This document shows, one piece after another, positions 28,101-41,702 of a DNA stretch of 64,000 bases (position 1 is its first letter; every line of letters begins with the position of its first letter). The notes beneath the pieces are model-generated. The model ran no database searches, was not told the origin of the DNA, and worked only from the letters and a program-made list of their open reading frames with translations. The stretch is taken from NCBI RefSeq assembly GCF_016802725.1, contig NC_052678.1:7618001-7682000 (forward strand), read 5' to 3'. The translations under genes and the position numbers were made by a program. The DNA comes from Solenopsis invicta (taxonomy: Eukaryota; Arthropoda; Insecta; Hymenoptera; Formicidae).

Positions 28101-31100
28101 GAAATTTTCGGTAATTATTACTCTGAACTGAGACGTGTTACAAATTACCTTTGTTTGGTCTATTTTTTATTTTATAACAGTAATTTGTAGCGTATCGAGT
28201 TATTAATTATTGGAAAATATGAAAAGTGATTTTCAGCGACTTTTATAGCAGATTTCTCAAAATCCCGACGTAATGAAGACTGATGTGATAAAAATATTCT
28301 GTATCCAGTTTCATATTATATTTAGTAGACAAAAATACACAAGAAATGATTTATTAAATTTCAAGACAAAAGAAGGTTTACTTTTGATTGCTCAGTGTAA
28401 TTAGAATTGTCACCTTGTGTGACATGCGAAAATTTCGCGAGCGTACGAAGAAGGACACTATTTCCCCGCGAGAATACTCTCGAGGGAATATACTGGGAAT
28501 TTTCGCGCAAAAGAAAACGTCTCACCGCAACGTTTCGCGTTACCGGTACTCTTGTATGGTTCTTGCACAATAATTACGTTCTTAAGATACACCGTTACCG
28601 CATTGGTACGCGCTAATTAATTATCTAAGGAATAAAACTCGACAACGGATTCTCTCTCTCTCTCTCTTTCTCTGTCTCTCTTTAGATTCTTTCACGCTCT
28701 TTTAGATTCCTCTATTCTCAAGCATGTTGCCTCTTGGCTGTAAACTCGTTTTAAGTTGTTTATCGTAGCTGTTTCTTTTTTCTCGAAGACTCCTCAGTTG
28801 ACATCATCCGCTCGAATCGCCGTTTAATCACTGCCGTGGAATTCCTCGGGCCATCCGTAACTCGAGGACGAAAGAGAGGCCCCGATGTTTCCCTTCTAAC
28901 AGCGTGTCCTCCCTCGGGGGGAATCCACGGCGCCTGAGAGAAAAGGAAATATAACAGAGGAGAGAAAAACGACTTCGATAATCTCGCCTCGAGGGCGAGA
29001 GAGCTGAAACGAAGCGATTGATGCATCGAAGGACAGCCACTCGCACATTCGATGGTTACAGATACGCGAAGGACACAATCGTCGGTGTCGCAATCGCCGC
29101 TTCGACAACACGGCTGGATAACGCGGAACCTTTCGCAACCGGGCTCCTCGTTCGGGCATCCATCACCGCGTCGGCACCGCGGCACCGGCGCGACGTGTCG
29201 GTATTGATTGCACGAATCCGGGATAATCGCTTCTTAAAGTATACCCACGAATCGTCTGGATACTGGGAGTTTATTTTATGCTACAAGTTCATCAAATAAT
29301 ACTAAGTTTTTAGGGAAAAGTCGATTAGAAGTGAAAACTCTTGCCAGTAGTGATACATTTTCATCAAAAGCAAAGCTTGGGTTCAAACTGGAAAAAATTC
29401 AGTGACCCATTGTTAACAGAGTCAGATTGAAAGATGTCAGATCTCAATGAAATTGCAACAAAGCGCCGATTCTACTTTATTTCTATCTGTATTTCCTTTT
29501 ACTTAAATCTACAAATGTGTGGCGGAATAATAGAGGAAAGAGTAATATGACATGCTTTGACATTTTATTCAATAACTTTGTCAAGAATCAATATTTTATA
29601 TTGAAACTTGAACGATTGAAACTTGTATTTGTCAAAATGTTTAATAAATTCTAGACTCAAAGTTATGACATATTTATTACCTGTGACGTGATTTATAAAC
29701 ATGTGGCAACACCAAATAATGGGTGAAAGAGGAAACCGGGTGGTAATATGGCCATTTCAAAAATAAATTTAAAAAATTGGTTTTGTTGAAAAAACGCACA
29801 GTATTTTGTTACAAAAGTATATTTTGATTTTCCATCGTTTAGAATTTCCCTGCGTTCAAAATTCATTTCGTCCTTGTTTAACATTAAACAACAAGAATAA
29901 AATGACATCTCTAATATTTTTGAACGCAGCCTTCTAAAGTAGCAATCGATTTATCGAAGAAATATTTTCATATGAAAATCTCGCTTAAGTAACCATATTA
30001 ATAAAATGCTATTGAATAATTCTGTGTAACTTGGAATGCATATAGCTGAATAAAATGTTAAATAACAAAAAAAAAACACCCGTGTGTATGTATACACATA
30101 CATCCATATGCTAATACGCTCAAGTTTAAAAACAGTTAATGAAGAAATATGTGTAATTAAATGTTAAAATATACGTTGAAAAAGTTTCTAGATGCTAAAA
30201 AGTAAAAACGTCTTATAATAATTGACAGGCTATTGTGTATTATCATATTAGCGTCACTACTACTAAGCAAATGACTCTATAATCGTTAGAATTCGTCATC
30301 TAACAACGGAGATAATAAAGATAGCCATGATGCTTATCTTATCGTGCTTACAGTAGCCATAATACTATGTTGTTGTCTATTAAACAAACAAGATAATCTT
30401 ACGTACGGTCACGAAACTAATATTGCAGAAACTGGGAATTTATTTTATCTATCGTATGCAGATACGATACATACAGATCAAAAGCATAAGTACACAGAAA
30501 AAAATTAATGCGAAATCAACAATGCATTGTTTTATAATGAGCAAGAATATAAAATCTTTGTGAAAGAATTTATAATATCGAATAAATATAATTGGCTTAC
30601 GTGACGAAAAAAAATTTTCTTTGTGTAAGCAAATTATATTTAAGATTATAAGTTCTTCCAAGAAGATTTTATATTCTTGCTCACATATGAAACAATGAAT
30701 TGTTGATTTGACACTAATTTTTTTTCTGTCTACTTTTGATGGGAATATATCACTGACAATGGTTTTCATTTTCATTTAAGTTTTCTTTAAAAAAATCATA
30801 ATGCTAAATGAGTTTGTGGCATAAATAAACTTTCATGTCCTGTATCCGAATAATTAATTCCGTGATTGTGGTAGTAGCGAATCACCTGGTAAACAACGCG
30901 GAGTTTGTGACGCCGAATCGCTGATGCGAATCCTCTCTCTCTCTCTCTTTCTCTCTCTTTTTTTTCGTGTACACCAGGATGTGGGTTAATCGATTCTGCG
31001 AATGCTCGATCGTTGTCTCGTTACGGTAATTGGTGTAATTGAGAAGCGTCATGGCGCATTATCACGTTTCTTCAATGATTCGCATCAGAAAAACGCGTCT

Positions 31101-34100
31101 TTGATTTGTCGCGCGGAGGCAATAGGGAAGAAGTTTTACTTTTTGATATTAAATGACAAGGAGCGGAAGGTCTATGTTAAGTAGAATGGAAATTACATGC
31201 AGATTCGATTAATATCTGCAGAATAACGTGCGGCCGTGGGCAAGCAGCTAATTATCAACTCGCTGAACGGTGATAAAGATCTGAAGGTTTCGCCACGTAC
31301 CACGGACGCGTATCGATGCGTATATCGTCAGAAAGAATAGCTCGGCGGTAGAGAAACGCGTCGTTTTCCACTGCCATTTTTCAATTAACGTCCCGGTGTC
31401 CGCGGTACTCGCGGTAATCGATGGTCCAGAATGGTCCTCTCAAAAGGATCTTTGGAGAAAACTCGTGGGCGTGACGAGCGCCATCGTTCGGCCTTCATTT
31501 CGACGCCGCGCGCCGTTCCAGGTCTACCTACGTTGTTACAGGCGCTCTCTCGCGTCCCTCCCGGTGATGCGGGAAATTAGGTGGGATGATTCAATTAGCC
31601 GGAAGAGCCCCTTCGTAGGCGAACGATCCGCTTCACCGTCAGCGCCGTGTAATTTCGCAGGAGAGTTGGTTGGTCCCCTGGTCGATGCATCGGCAACGTA
31701 ACGGCGCGTAGAATGAGACGCGCGCCTTCATCTCGCTGCTTTCCAAACGATTAATCTTCTCGAGCTTCTTCTCGCAATATCGATCGTGTCACCGTCCTCC
31801 ACCATGCGAAAGAACGTCTCGCGGAACGTCTTGCGGAATGCATCGGGCCGGTCGTAACGTTCGTTGAAGAAGTAATCCGGTTAATATCCGCTTTCTGATC
31901 GACTCTCTCGGTTGAATTCGGCCGAGTCACGACGAGCGGAGAGTAATCAGCGCGAAGATCGATCGCGAAGACGCGTGACGCGGTGCTAGAAGCAGGGGTG
32001 CGCAATCCGAAATCTGTTAAAGCAACGTGTAACGCGATCGTGATGTTGTCCAACGAGACGTACGAGAGACTAGAGCGCGAAAAAAAAGTACGATGAGAGA
32101 AGAAAGAGATAGATAGAGAGAGAGCGAGAGCGGGAGATCTTGTGCGTCGAGCGAGGATATAAATCAGAATTAACAGGCGTGGACGAACGACCGGCAAGCA
32201 TCGCGCACCCCTGGCTCTCGGGCATGGAAATCCATGCGCGATCTGCGAACGATAAGGCAGGACACCTGCGGGCGCTCTCCTTACGTGTTGCGGACACGAG
32301 GGCGAAGCGCAGAAGGAGGTACCCGACCTCCAACCTCCGTCCTCCCCGATACCATCGTGCACACCCGGTCCACACTAATAAATCAACCTGTCGCCGGACC
32401 TCCAGTCGCGCCCTCGACCCGCGACACGCTCCTTTCTCTATCACCCCCGTGCATCACCCGCCCGTTCTCGTGAGCCCTTGATTGTGCGCCAAAGGCGTAT
32501 TCTCCCTTCTGCGCCCTTCTTCCGGCTAGCTCGCGCGAAAATTGAATAATTTTACGCGATGGCGGAACGGATAAGCTGCTTACCTAAATTCGTCCGTACG
32601 CGAGGGAAGGCTTATATTTACAAATGCAATTAAAAGAAATGTCTAAATTTTGCACGCGGCACGCGCGATTCATCGATCATATTGCGACGGCGTATGTACA
32701 CCTCATTATATACCAATTTTCGCGGGCATCGTGAGAAAATGCGACAGGACGTTCTTTTTCCAGAGGTGAAGATTAGGCGGAGAGAGGAGATTATCTCCTT
32801 CCCTTCGCGGAACGACCGTGAAGCGCTTTTTTTCTCACGGTGACTAACCGCCCTCGGCTAACGTATAATTTGCGATGGATTAATCTCTCGGTAGTTTTAG
32901 CGGTCACGACGTAATTTCAAATTGGCGAGAGGAGAAAGAGTCGCCGTCTATTACCGGGGGAAGTCACCGGCTCGTCTTACGATCTGTGTGCCTAGGAGTG
33001 CGCGACGAGCTACCTATGCACTAATTGAGGATTCTCATGAAATTCTAATTCGCCGCGCCCGCGCCGCACTGCTCGCGTTGCGAGAGAATCCGTAATGTTG
33101 ACCCATCGTCTTGATATAATTCGCATCTTTGCATTTGCGCCGTTACCTCGTTTTTCTAACGATACGTCTGTGAAAAGCATTTTCGTCTGGTGACGTTTCG
33201 AACGGGCCGGCGGATATCGGCTTATCGACCATTTCAAGTATCGAACGAGCATATCGCCTGTCATTTTCGCTATTTTAAGCGAATAAAATTGAGAGATAAT
33301 TATCCTTCTTTCTCGTATAAAATACGTGGCACGTGAACTGTTGCGAAAACGAGTTCTCTTAAGGTTATGTCCAGGTATAATTACGACAGGGTTTTATTTT
33401 CATCGATTTACACCAATGCTGCCCAAGTTTTGTAGTTCTCGGCTGCGTTCAGAAACGTCAGAGATAACATTTTATTCTTGTTTAACATTCGGTAAAGGAG
33501 GATAAAATCATATCTCTGATGTTTCCGAACGCAGCCTTGGGCTTAAAATTGAAATGTGTCGGTATTCATGCCTACTGCGTCATTTCCACTCCTCATTTCG
33601 TAGCTGTTTTTTATTTTTTTAAAACTTGTTCTTAGAGCCTGGTCTATAATCTGCGATGGTTAAAAATTTTTCACGTATCATTCACTGTGTAAGAATATAT
33701 TATTACTAGTTTTGTAAGGCACTATTATTTTCAATACGTATAATTATAAAAAATATGTGAATACACACGAAAAAAAATATAATTTTATACGTATGCTTTA
33801 AGCATATGTATTATAAAATAAGTGTCCACGTAATTAGTATTACGCAAAACGGAACATATATAATTAATAGGATCATCTAAATCGCCAATAGTTTCGTCGC
33901 ATTGTTCCGCATGAGCGATTATGAATGGCATCCCCGAAAAGTTGTTAACAAACTCAGACTCATTCCTGAGACTGAGCGTCGCGTGTTACGAGAAAATGGC
34001 TGTGAGAAGTGAGAAGTAGGAAATAGGCATGAACACCCCGATACATTTCAATTTCAAGCCCGAACCTACAAATCCTAGATAGCATTGATTTACACGTGAA

Positions 34101-37100
34101 ATGCAGTCAAATATATGCAAGTAGCCGTGTACATCGCTGATAGAGAAAACACAATTGAACGAGATAGCTAGCGACTGTTACGCGAGGATCGCGTTTATGT
34201 CAACGTTTAATGCGGTACACGGCTATTCATAGCCGGGAGCACGACGTTATAGCGTTTTTCGAGAGCGATCTAGGCCAGGTAGCTTAGCACTTGACAGTTT
34301 CTAACTGCAATTAACTCGACCACTCACTAGGTCCTTTATGTCAATCGGCCTTGCTCCTTTCATGGCGAGGCCGTTCATGTCGGACCGGACTCGTGTCTGA
34401 ATTCCAAGTGTTCCCGGGGTGTGTCTCGAGAGCGCATTCCGCATCCATGACAAGACCCCGGGATTCGTCCTGCAATGGCGGAGAGTTAACGATCTACCTG
34501 CTTGCTGTCGCTGAGAACTTTGCTGGAACGAAGTCTATCCCGCGGTTTTGATCGCTCGATAATCGTTTTACGTCCGCGCGCGGTCCTTTGTGCCTTTGGG
34601 AAATTCAACCGCGGCTCGGAAATCGACCTGTCTATTTGGGCCTAACGAAGCGAAATCCGCGCGATGCCTACTTCAGAAAGTAGCTAATGAGCCCTGGGAA
34701 AAATCCTTTCTCGTGAGATAAACCGAACGATTCTGCGGACAATTGGGAATTGCGGGAATAAAGAGTGGCCGTAGATCGTGCGGTAAGACAGAATTGTGTC
34801 AGCATATACTGTGTATACTTAGTTTAATATACGTACAGGATCGTATCCTGTACGTATTAGAAAGAAAACATTTTTTCAATCATATGCAGAAATGTTTTTT
34901 GTAACTCGATCATTTAGAGTATCTCTGTTGTTTTTAATGAGACGAGAGAATACCAAAGAGGGAAAATATCAAAGGGTCGTTTCAAAAGGACGTTATGGGC
35001 AGCATTTTTTTCACGCTTGTCATTTTACGAGATTTTGAAACCCACAGTGAAAAAAGAGTTTGATAATGGTCACTAAACGTGAAATAATGCCAATTAAATA
35101 TTTGACTTGGTGATAATATCACCAAGATAATTTTGCTTTTCTAAATATTTAATAAGTTTAATCAATTTTAATAACATTTATAAAATATTCAGAAAAGTAA
35201 AATTATTTTCGGTTATATTAATCAAATATTTAATTGGCATTATTTCACTCAACATTTGATAGCTATTACCAAATTACTCTTTCCAGCGCATTAACTTTTC
35301 GTGCTTCTTTCATATTTAATGTTTTTATATCATTTTAAGGTCAATATATCTTACTAAAGTTAAATTTGTTTTTTTGTTTACGAATTACATTACTGCGTTA
35401 ATGAAAATACGCCATTCCATTAAAAAAAGAAAATGACTCTAAATCATCGAGCACAAGAAACACGTCCTGTGTACATTGTTGCATGTAATATTAGTAATTA
35501 AAGCATTTTTTTTCCACGCAACTTTCGTGGAATGAGATACGTCTGGCCCGAATTGATTTCAGATAACGATTACATTTCAGGCGGAATTCATGAATCGTTA
35601 TCATGAATTGTTAATATTAACCTAGATGATCGTAACGGACAGCTAGTTGGAAGATTTGCAGGAAGTCGACGTCCGAGTAGACAATTAACTGCCGATATAA
35701 GTCCATCTAGTTGGCCGATCTGTTTCTCGATAATCACGTTGTTCATAGTACAAGCATTCATCTCGACGGGACTCGATAGTTCGTGCGGGTGGATTCGAAT
35801 AGTCACTAGCCGCAGTCGCTACGATAACCAGAGATAGCTTTGACGCATTACAGCGTATTGGACCGAATCGGTGTTTCATGCATGAAGCTGTTACTAGTTC
35901 CACTGTAGCGGAAGTAGCACCAGTTACATCGATTCTCGATGAAGGGCCGCGATTTTATTGAATACGCCGCGCCGTTAACTTAAATGACAGCCGGTGAGCA
36001 ATTTTACGATAGAGATGAGAGACATTAGAATTATAATAAAAGGCGCGCGACAATTAAAATGCAATTGTCTGGAAACGTCATTAATATTGAATGGACAATT
36101 CTCTCGTAACCTTTTAAAGACTCGGCGCGTTTGCAAGATAGGAATCCCGTGTAGCGGAATCCCGTGTAGCCGTGTAGCGGGAGACCGAGACGGCAGATTA
36201 GCTCGACCGGGCGGTTTCACGAGGCTAATCTGGCGGCACTGACGACCGATGATGACTCGTTACGTAAAAGTTGATCGTCGGTGAATTCCCACGGCGACTT
36301 GCGCTGATTTCGTTAGAATATCGTTACCATAAATTTAGCCGAGCCGAGCGAAATCTCCTCGGAAGCGGCTCCGCTCCGAAACACGGAGTGATACAATTAC
36401 ACAGGCAGAGCCAGATGTTGCTCTCCCTCGCTGTTTGCCGTTATGATCGGTCGCGACGGGGCCAGCGCCGGAAACCGGAACGCGATTACATTCATATATT
36501 AATTATGTGAATTATATATTAATTAGAATGCGCGCAGAGCCAACGGTATATCGCGACCGACGTATAGCGTAGTTTCCCTCCCTTACCCACGTACCATTGA
36601 TGTCGCTACGCCGAAATTATGCGCCCTATGAAATTTTGATGTCGCAAACTAGAAAATTTGCTGCATTTCCTTGCAGATTGCATGCACGGGCTTTAAATTG
36701 CGCTTCAAATTTTTTTTCGACAGAAACGTAGATGCGCAGAGTGCACGTGGATGAGCGCGCGCAATGCCGATAGCTAAAAAATGTTTCGTATATTCCTCCG
36801 GATTACGAAATAGAGTAATAAACGTCGGATTACGTAAATCGAATCGCTCGCTGAAACGGCAATGTGCATTTGCGAAAGTAGAGTCAATATTATGCGGTTA
36901 CAGAATTAATATACAATTTATACACATGATATATATATATATATATATATATACAAGTATGTATATATAGATGTGTTTATATGTATATATCGCATATAAT
37001 TTTGCATAACGTAATATATATAAATCTCTATGCATTTGATCACCAAACGGTGCGATAAAAACTAAAGCGTAATGGAGCTATTTGACGCTTCAAACATAAT

Positions 37101-38593
37101 ATATTTATATAAGCAGACGTGTACGATTCGCATAGAATTTAAAATCGGTAAAATAAACATTCGTTTTAAGCGGAAAATATCGGGCGCCCCCGTGCATCAA
37201 CGTCGACCGCGCACGGTTAGAGTCAATATTATTCGATTCATATATAGAACTACCTACACAGCCGTGCGCGCGGAGTACCGGAATTTCCCGAAATTCATTC
37301 ATTATAAAATCATTCTGCGAACACTTCCTCGATTTCGTCTACGGTGTATTTGCAAGCGGGCGCGACGCGACGCGGTCGCGGAAAATGCTTGGCGAAAATA
37401 CGTGCGAGAGCATACACGCTGTAATAATCATCCCGGACAGGCTATCCCGTGTGACCCGACGATACAATTAACGCGTCCATATTTCTCGTGCGCGACGTCC
37501 GAGAGCGGTGGAACGCACGGGTCAACGCGAAGCCCACGATAATGCGCCCTGCGCCACGTGTATTCTGGTTAATTGTTTAAAAACCTCGTCTAATCACTCT
37601 CCACGCGTAACGAGATTGGAACAGCGAATGCGAGCTTTCCGCCTGCGACTTCTTAGCTGCACTCAATCGCGTGTGTAAATTAATTACACTGAGAAATGTT
37701 TGATGTTTGTAACTATAATTACATAGTAAAACAATTATGTTGGAAAGTTTTATTTTACATAATAGTTAATATAATGTTAGAATAATGATGATAATGATAA
37801 TGGTGATGATAATAATAACAATAATCGTTCACAATTTTATCAACTGTATCAAAATTTTGCTATAAATGATAATAATTTCAAATGTTAATATAGTTAAATT
37901 AGTTAAATATTAATGTATAGTAAAATATCAAGGTATGGATATGAGAAAAATAAAATAATCACTTCTGTATAGTAAATGAAATCACAATTATAGTGAATAT
38001 AACTATATGTTAATATTTATTTACTATTACGTAGTAATAATTAATAATAACTATTGTTTGCATGGTTAAAATAACTATAAATATATAAATGGCATTGAAA
38101 ATGACTATGAATTATATTTCAATTATGGTAATTGCAACGTTTTTTTTTCTCTCGATGTAAGAGGAATGCAGCAGCGTCAAAGCGAAGTAAGGGGAAGATT
38201 GCTTAAATCGCATTACTTTTTACATAAAGGTTTATAAACTCATGAATTATGAAGAATTTTTTCAAGTTCTTTACATCTTAATAAAGCATATTTTCCAACA
38301 ATAATTTCTTTTCTTATGTAATTTTTTTTTCATTATTTTATTTTTTGCATCATAATTTTTTTCAACGAGAAATTTTGATAAATCTGCAATTGTGCGATTT
38401 AAGAACCGGTTCTTCTAAATCGCACTACTCAGGTTCAAAATCACACAGTAGTGGATCTCTACCATTTACGAAGTATACCAACTCGTCCTTTTCCACTAAA
38501 ATTTTATTTCGACAATGTCGTAAAAATGTTTTTCTTTTTTTTTTACAGAAATGCCCCATATTTCTTTGTATTTCATGCATTCTTATTTTACAG

Positions 38594-38638
<45 letters not shown>

Positions 38639-41600
38639 TCTTTGAGAGCGTTATTCACAAATTCTAAATATCACTTTCCGTATTTTCTTTTGGCCATTTT
38701 TTGCCCGCTGTAAAAAACAGTCGTTTATATGTATGACGGTCGCCAAAATCTCGAGCTAGACAACGTCGTGGAGTGATTTAGGAGACTAGGAGGGCATTTC
38801 GTAAAACTTTGTTTATATTTACAAACAAGAGCGAAAAAAATCTTTAAATTCTATTAATCTAATTCTAACAGTATTGCGATCATTACCAATTATCAATTTT
38901 ATCCTATTATTTTTGCAATACAGTTATGTGTAAAATGTGTTGAAAAATAGCTACATGCAATATCACGATCGTTCATCAAGAACGTAAATAACGAAATTGT
39001 GCATAACGTAAGTCAAGTGTAATAAAGCGTCATGGTAGTATATTATGATATATAGAGTTCTCAAATAATCTCATAGAAACTGTACAAGTAGAGCGGTGGA
39101 GTTTTTAGGTGAATTGAGAGAAAAGAAAAGAAAGTCGAATTAACAGCATCAGTCTAATTGCAAATATTTTATTAATTCAACAACAATATTAATGAAATAA
39201 AAAGATTAAAAGACGAGACAATGACAAACATAATTGAATGAATAAAATTTAGTCATCAACTACACGTATTAGTGACAGCGCGATTCGACGTTTAATCGAG
39301 TCAAACTACATTTCAATTCATATTACAGCATTTTTTTCTCAGCGTAGGAGTCGGCGCGATTGCGGCAATCTTCCCCTAACTGCGGCAGTTCTCCGTATCT
39401 CCGTCGTCGCGATCATCCCCGGATTTGAGTTAAGGCCGCTCTGCAGAAGATGCAAAACGCGCGCGCGGAGATTTTGTTTATTGCGCCCGACTGCGCGCGG
39501 CCGAAAATAAATTTGGTAGGCCGCGTCGTCTCGCGTCGTCGCCGTCGTCCGCCTTGTCGGCTAACAAACAATAATCCTCCGCGCGTTTCTCTTCGGACTC
39601 GCCGTATCTCGCGTCCGCGGAGCTCGATGCGATCTGTACCGAACGTATATCTCCACGCGCGCGCGGGAACGCGTGTGTGCCACTGCGGCATGTGACCCGC
39701 GTTAAATTTGGAAGGCGCACTTAGAGAACGTCGCCGTTCTCTCCCGACGAGCGGCACGCAAACCGATTGTTACGTCGTCGCACCTTACGAATGTCACGCG
39801 AGGTACGACAGCGAAGAACTGCGGCACGCGACATTTTAATGGATATAGTTAACTCGAGAATGCCTTTAGAAAAATGATAAAAAAAAATTTTGAACGAGAG
39901 CGGCGGGCCAACCGCGAAACGACCGACTCGTCGCGTATGACATAATTCTGTTAATTAGGCGCGATATTCTGGAGACGGAAGATGTAATGCGGATGTTCCG
40001 TACGGGCACGTTATTTATAGTACAAATCGTCTATTATAATATTAACGAGAGAGAAAGAGAGAGGTAATTCTACATATTGTTACCTCGATTGTACGATTTG
40101 ACGGAGAATTCGAATTTCATTTGTTAAAATTAATGGGGAGAGCGGAGCGCCATAGCGGAATTTGAAAGCGGCGCGGAGCACCTGAAATAGTTGCCACTGT
40201 CACTAAAGATAGGATAAGAGAATCGTTACACTTCACGAGCGCATCGTGTTCACCGACAACCGCCACCTCGACGGGACGGAATATATAAGATTTAACGTTC
40301 CCTTCATGTGACACACGCTTCGAAATTCCGTCGCGAACTTTAAGGTATACGGTCGCGCGCGTGCGCGCGTGTGTACGTTGCGAAGATACTTTGAGAGAGT
40401 GTCTCGAACCCGAAATGTTGGAGCGGAAATGTGATTTACGAGACGGAAGCGATTTATTGCCTTTCGTTGTGAGGTTGCATAATATCGCGTCAGCCAATTG
40501 GAAGATAGAAGTTGCTTATTCTCAGTTTCGTGTACACACAGCATGTATATTTCGGCTTTCTCCCCCCTGCGCGAACGTAACATAAATTATTTTCCCCCGA
40601 AGAAAAGCCGAGGGGAAAGAGTTGTCGAATGAAAACTGTAAGGGACGCCCTTCGATTATCGCGCCCCAGGCTAAGTATATATGTATCGTGATGGTTTTTC
40701 AATGATTTCCACGTTGCGCTTGAAAGGAAGATAGAACAATAGACACTTGTTTGCAGTGCGTGGAAAGAACGGTTTTGCTGAGGCGTCTAAAAAATTTCGC
40801 TCGACGCGAACCTGAGAATAATTTTATTAGACCAAAGTAATTATGTAGAACGCTCATGTTGGTTGCGAGAATGTCAAAACTTTCTGCGGTACTGCTCATC
40901 ATGCTTGGACGTTCCTCGTAATTATTTTGACGGTCTAGCGAAATTATTCTCAGATCCGTGTGTCCGGCTAAATTTTTTATTTCTTTTTTTTTTTTAATAC
41001 TTTAGCAAAACCGTTCTTTCCGCGCGCGTAACCAATAGAACAGTGCTGAGAGATTAGAATAGTGCGTGACTAACATCGTGGGTTTTTTTTGTCAATGTAA
41101 TAACGCACGTGATATAATAAGCGGGCGACCTCAGAGAGTCGCAACGACAAGTCAATTATTAATCGCGTTTCATTATTTAAGTCCTGGATTAATATCTCGC
41201 TAGAGAAGTACAATTTTACCTTCTCGAGATATAAATTTCTCAGCTATGAAATGCCATTATATAAATGTGCCCTCGATCTACTTTTACGATTTAATAACGT
41301 CTTTCGCGTGATCTTAGTACGCCACTGCGTCTACGCGATTTCGCCGTATCTATATATTCCGGAGCGATTCGCGCGTGAGAATGGAGCTAACGACACATCG
41401 ACTCGCGATTAGTTTTCGAGAGGATGCGCCCTCTCGGCCCTCCGGGATTTTCACACCGTGGTGCTGCAATTTATAAAGTTTACGAACGTCTTGCTCGCCA
41501 AATTGAATTCTGTTTGTCACGTGTTTTATCCGATATTCGCAGCCATCCGGCCTTCATCGCAGACGCCATTTATCGTGAACGAGGCACTTTGCAAAGTGAC

Positions 41601-41671
41601 GGGAAAAGATTTTGCAAATCCAATCTCGATGCGCCGAAGGCTCTCTTTTTTCCTTTTCCTTCCCTCCCTCT

Positions 41672-41702
<31 letters not shown>

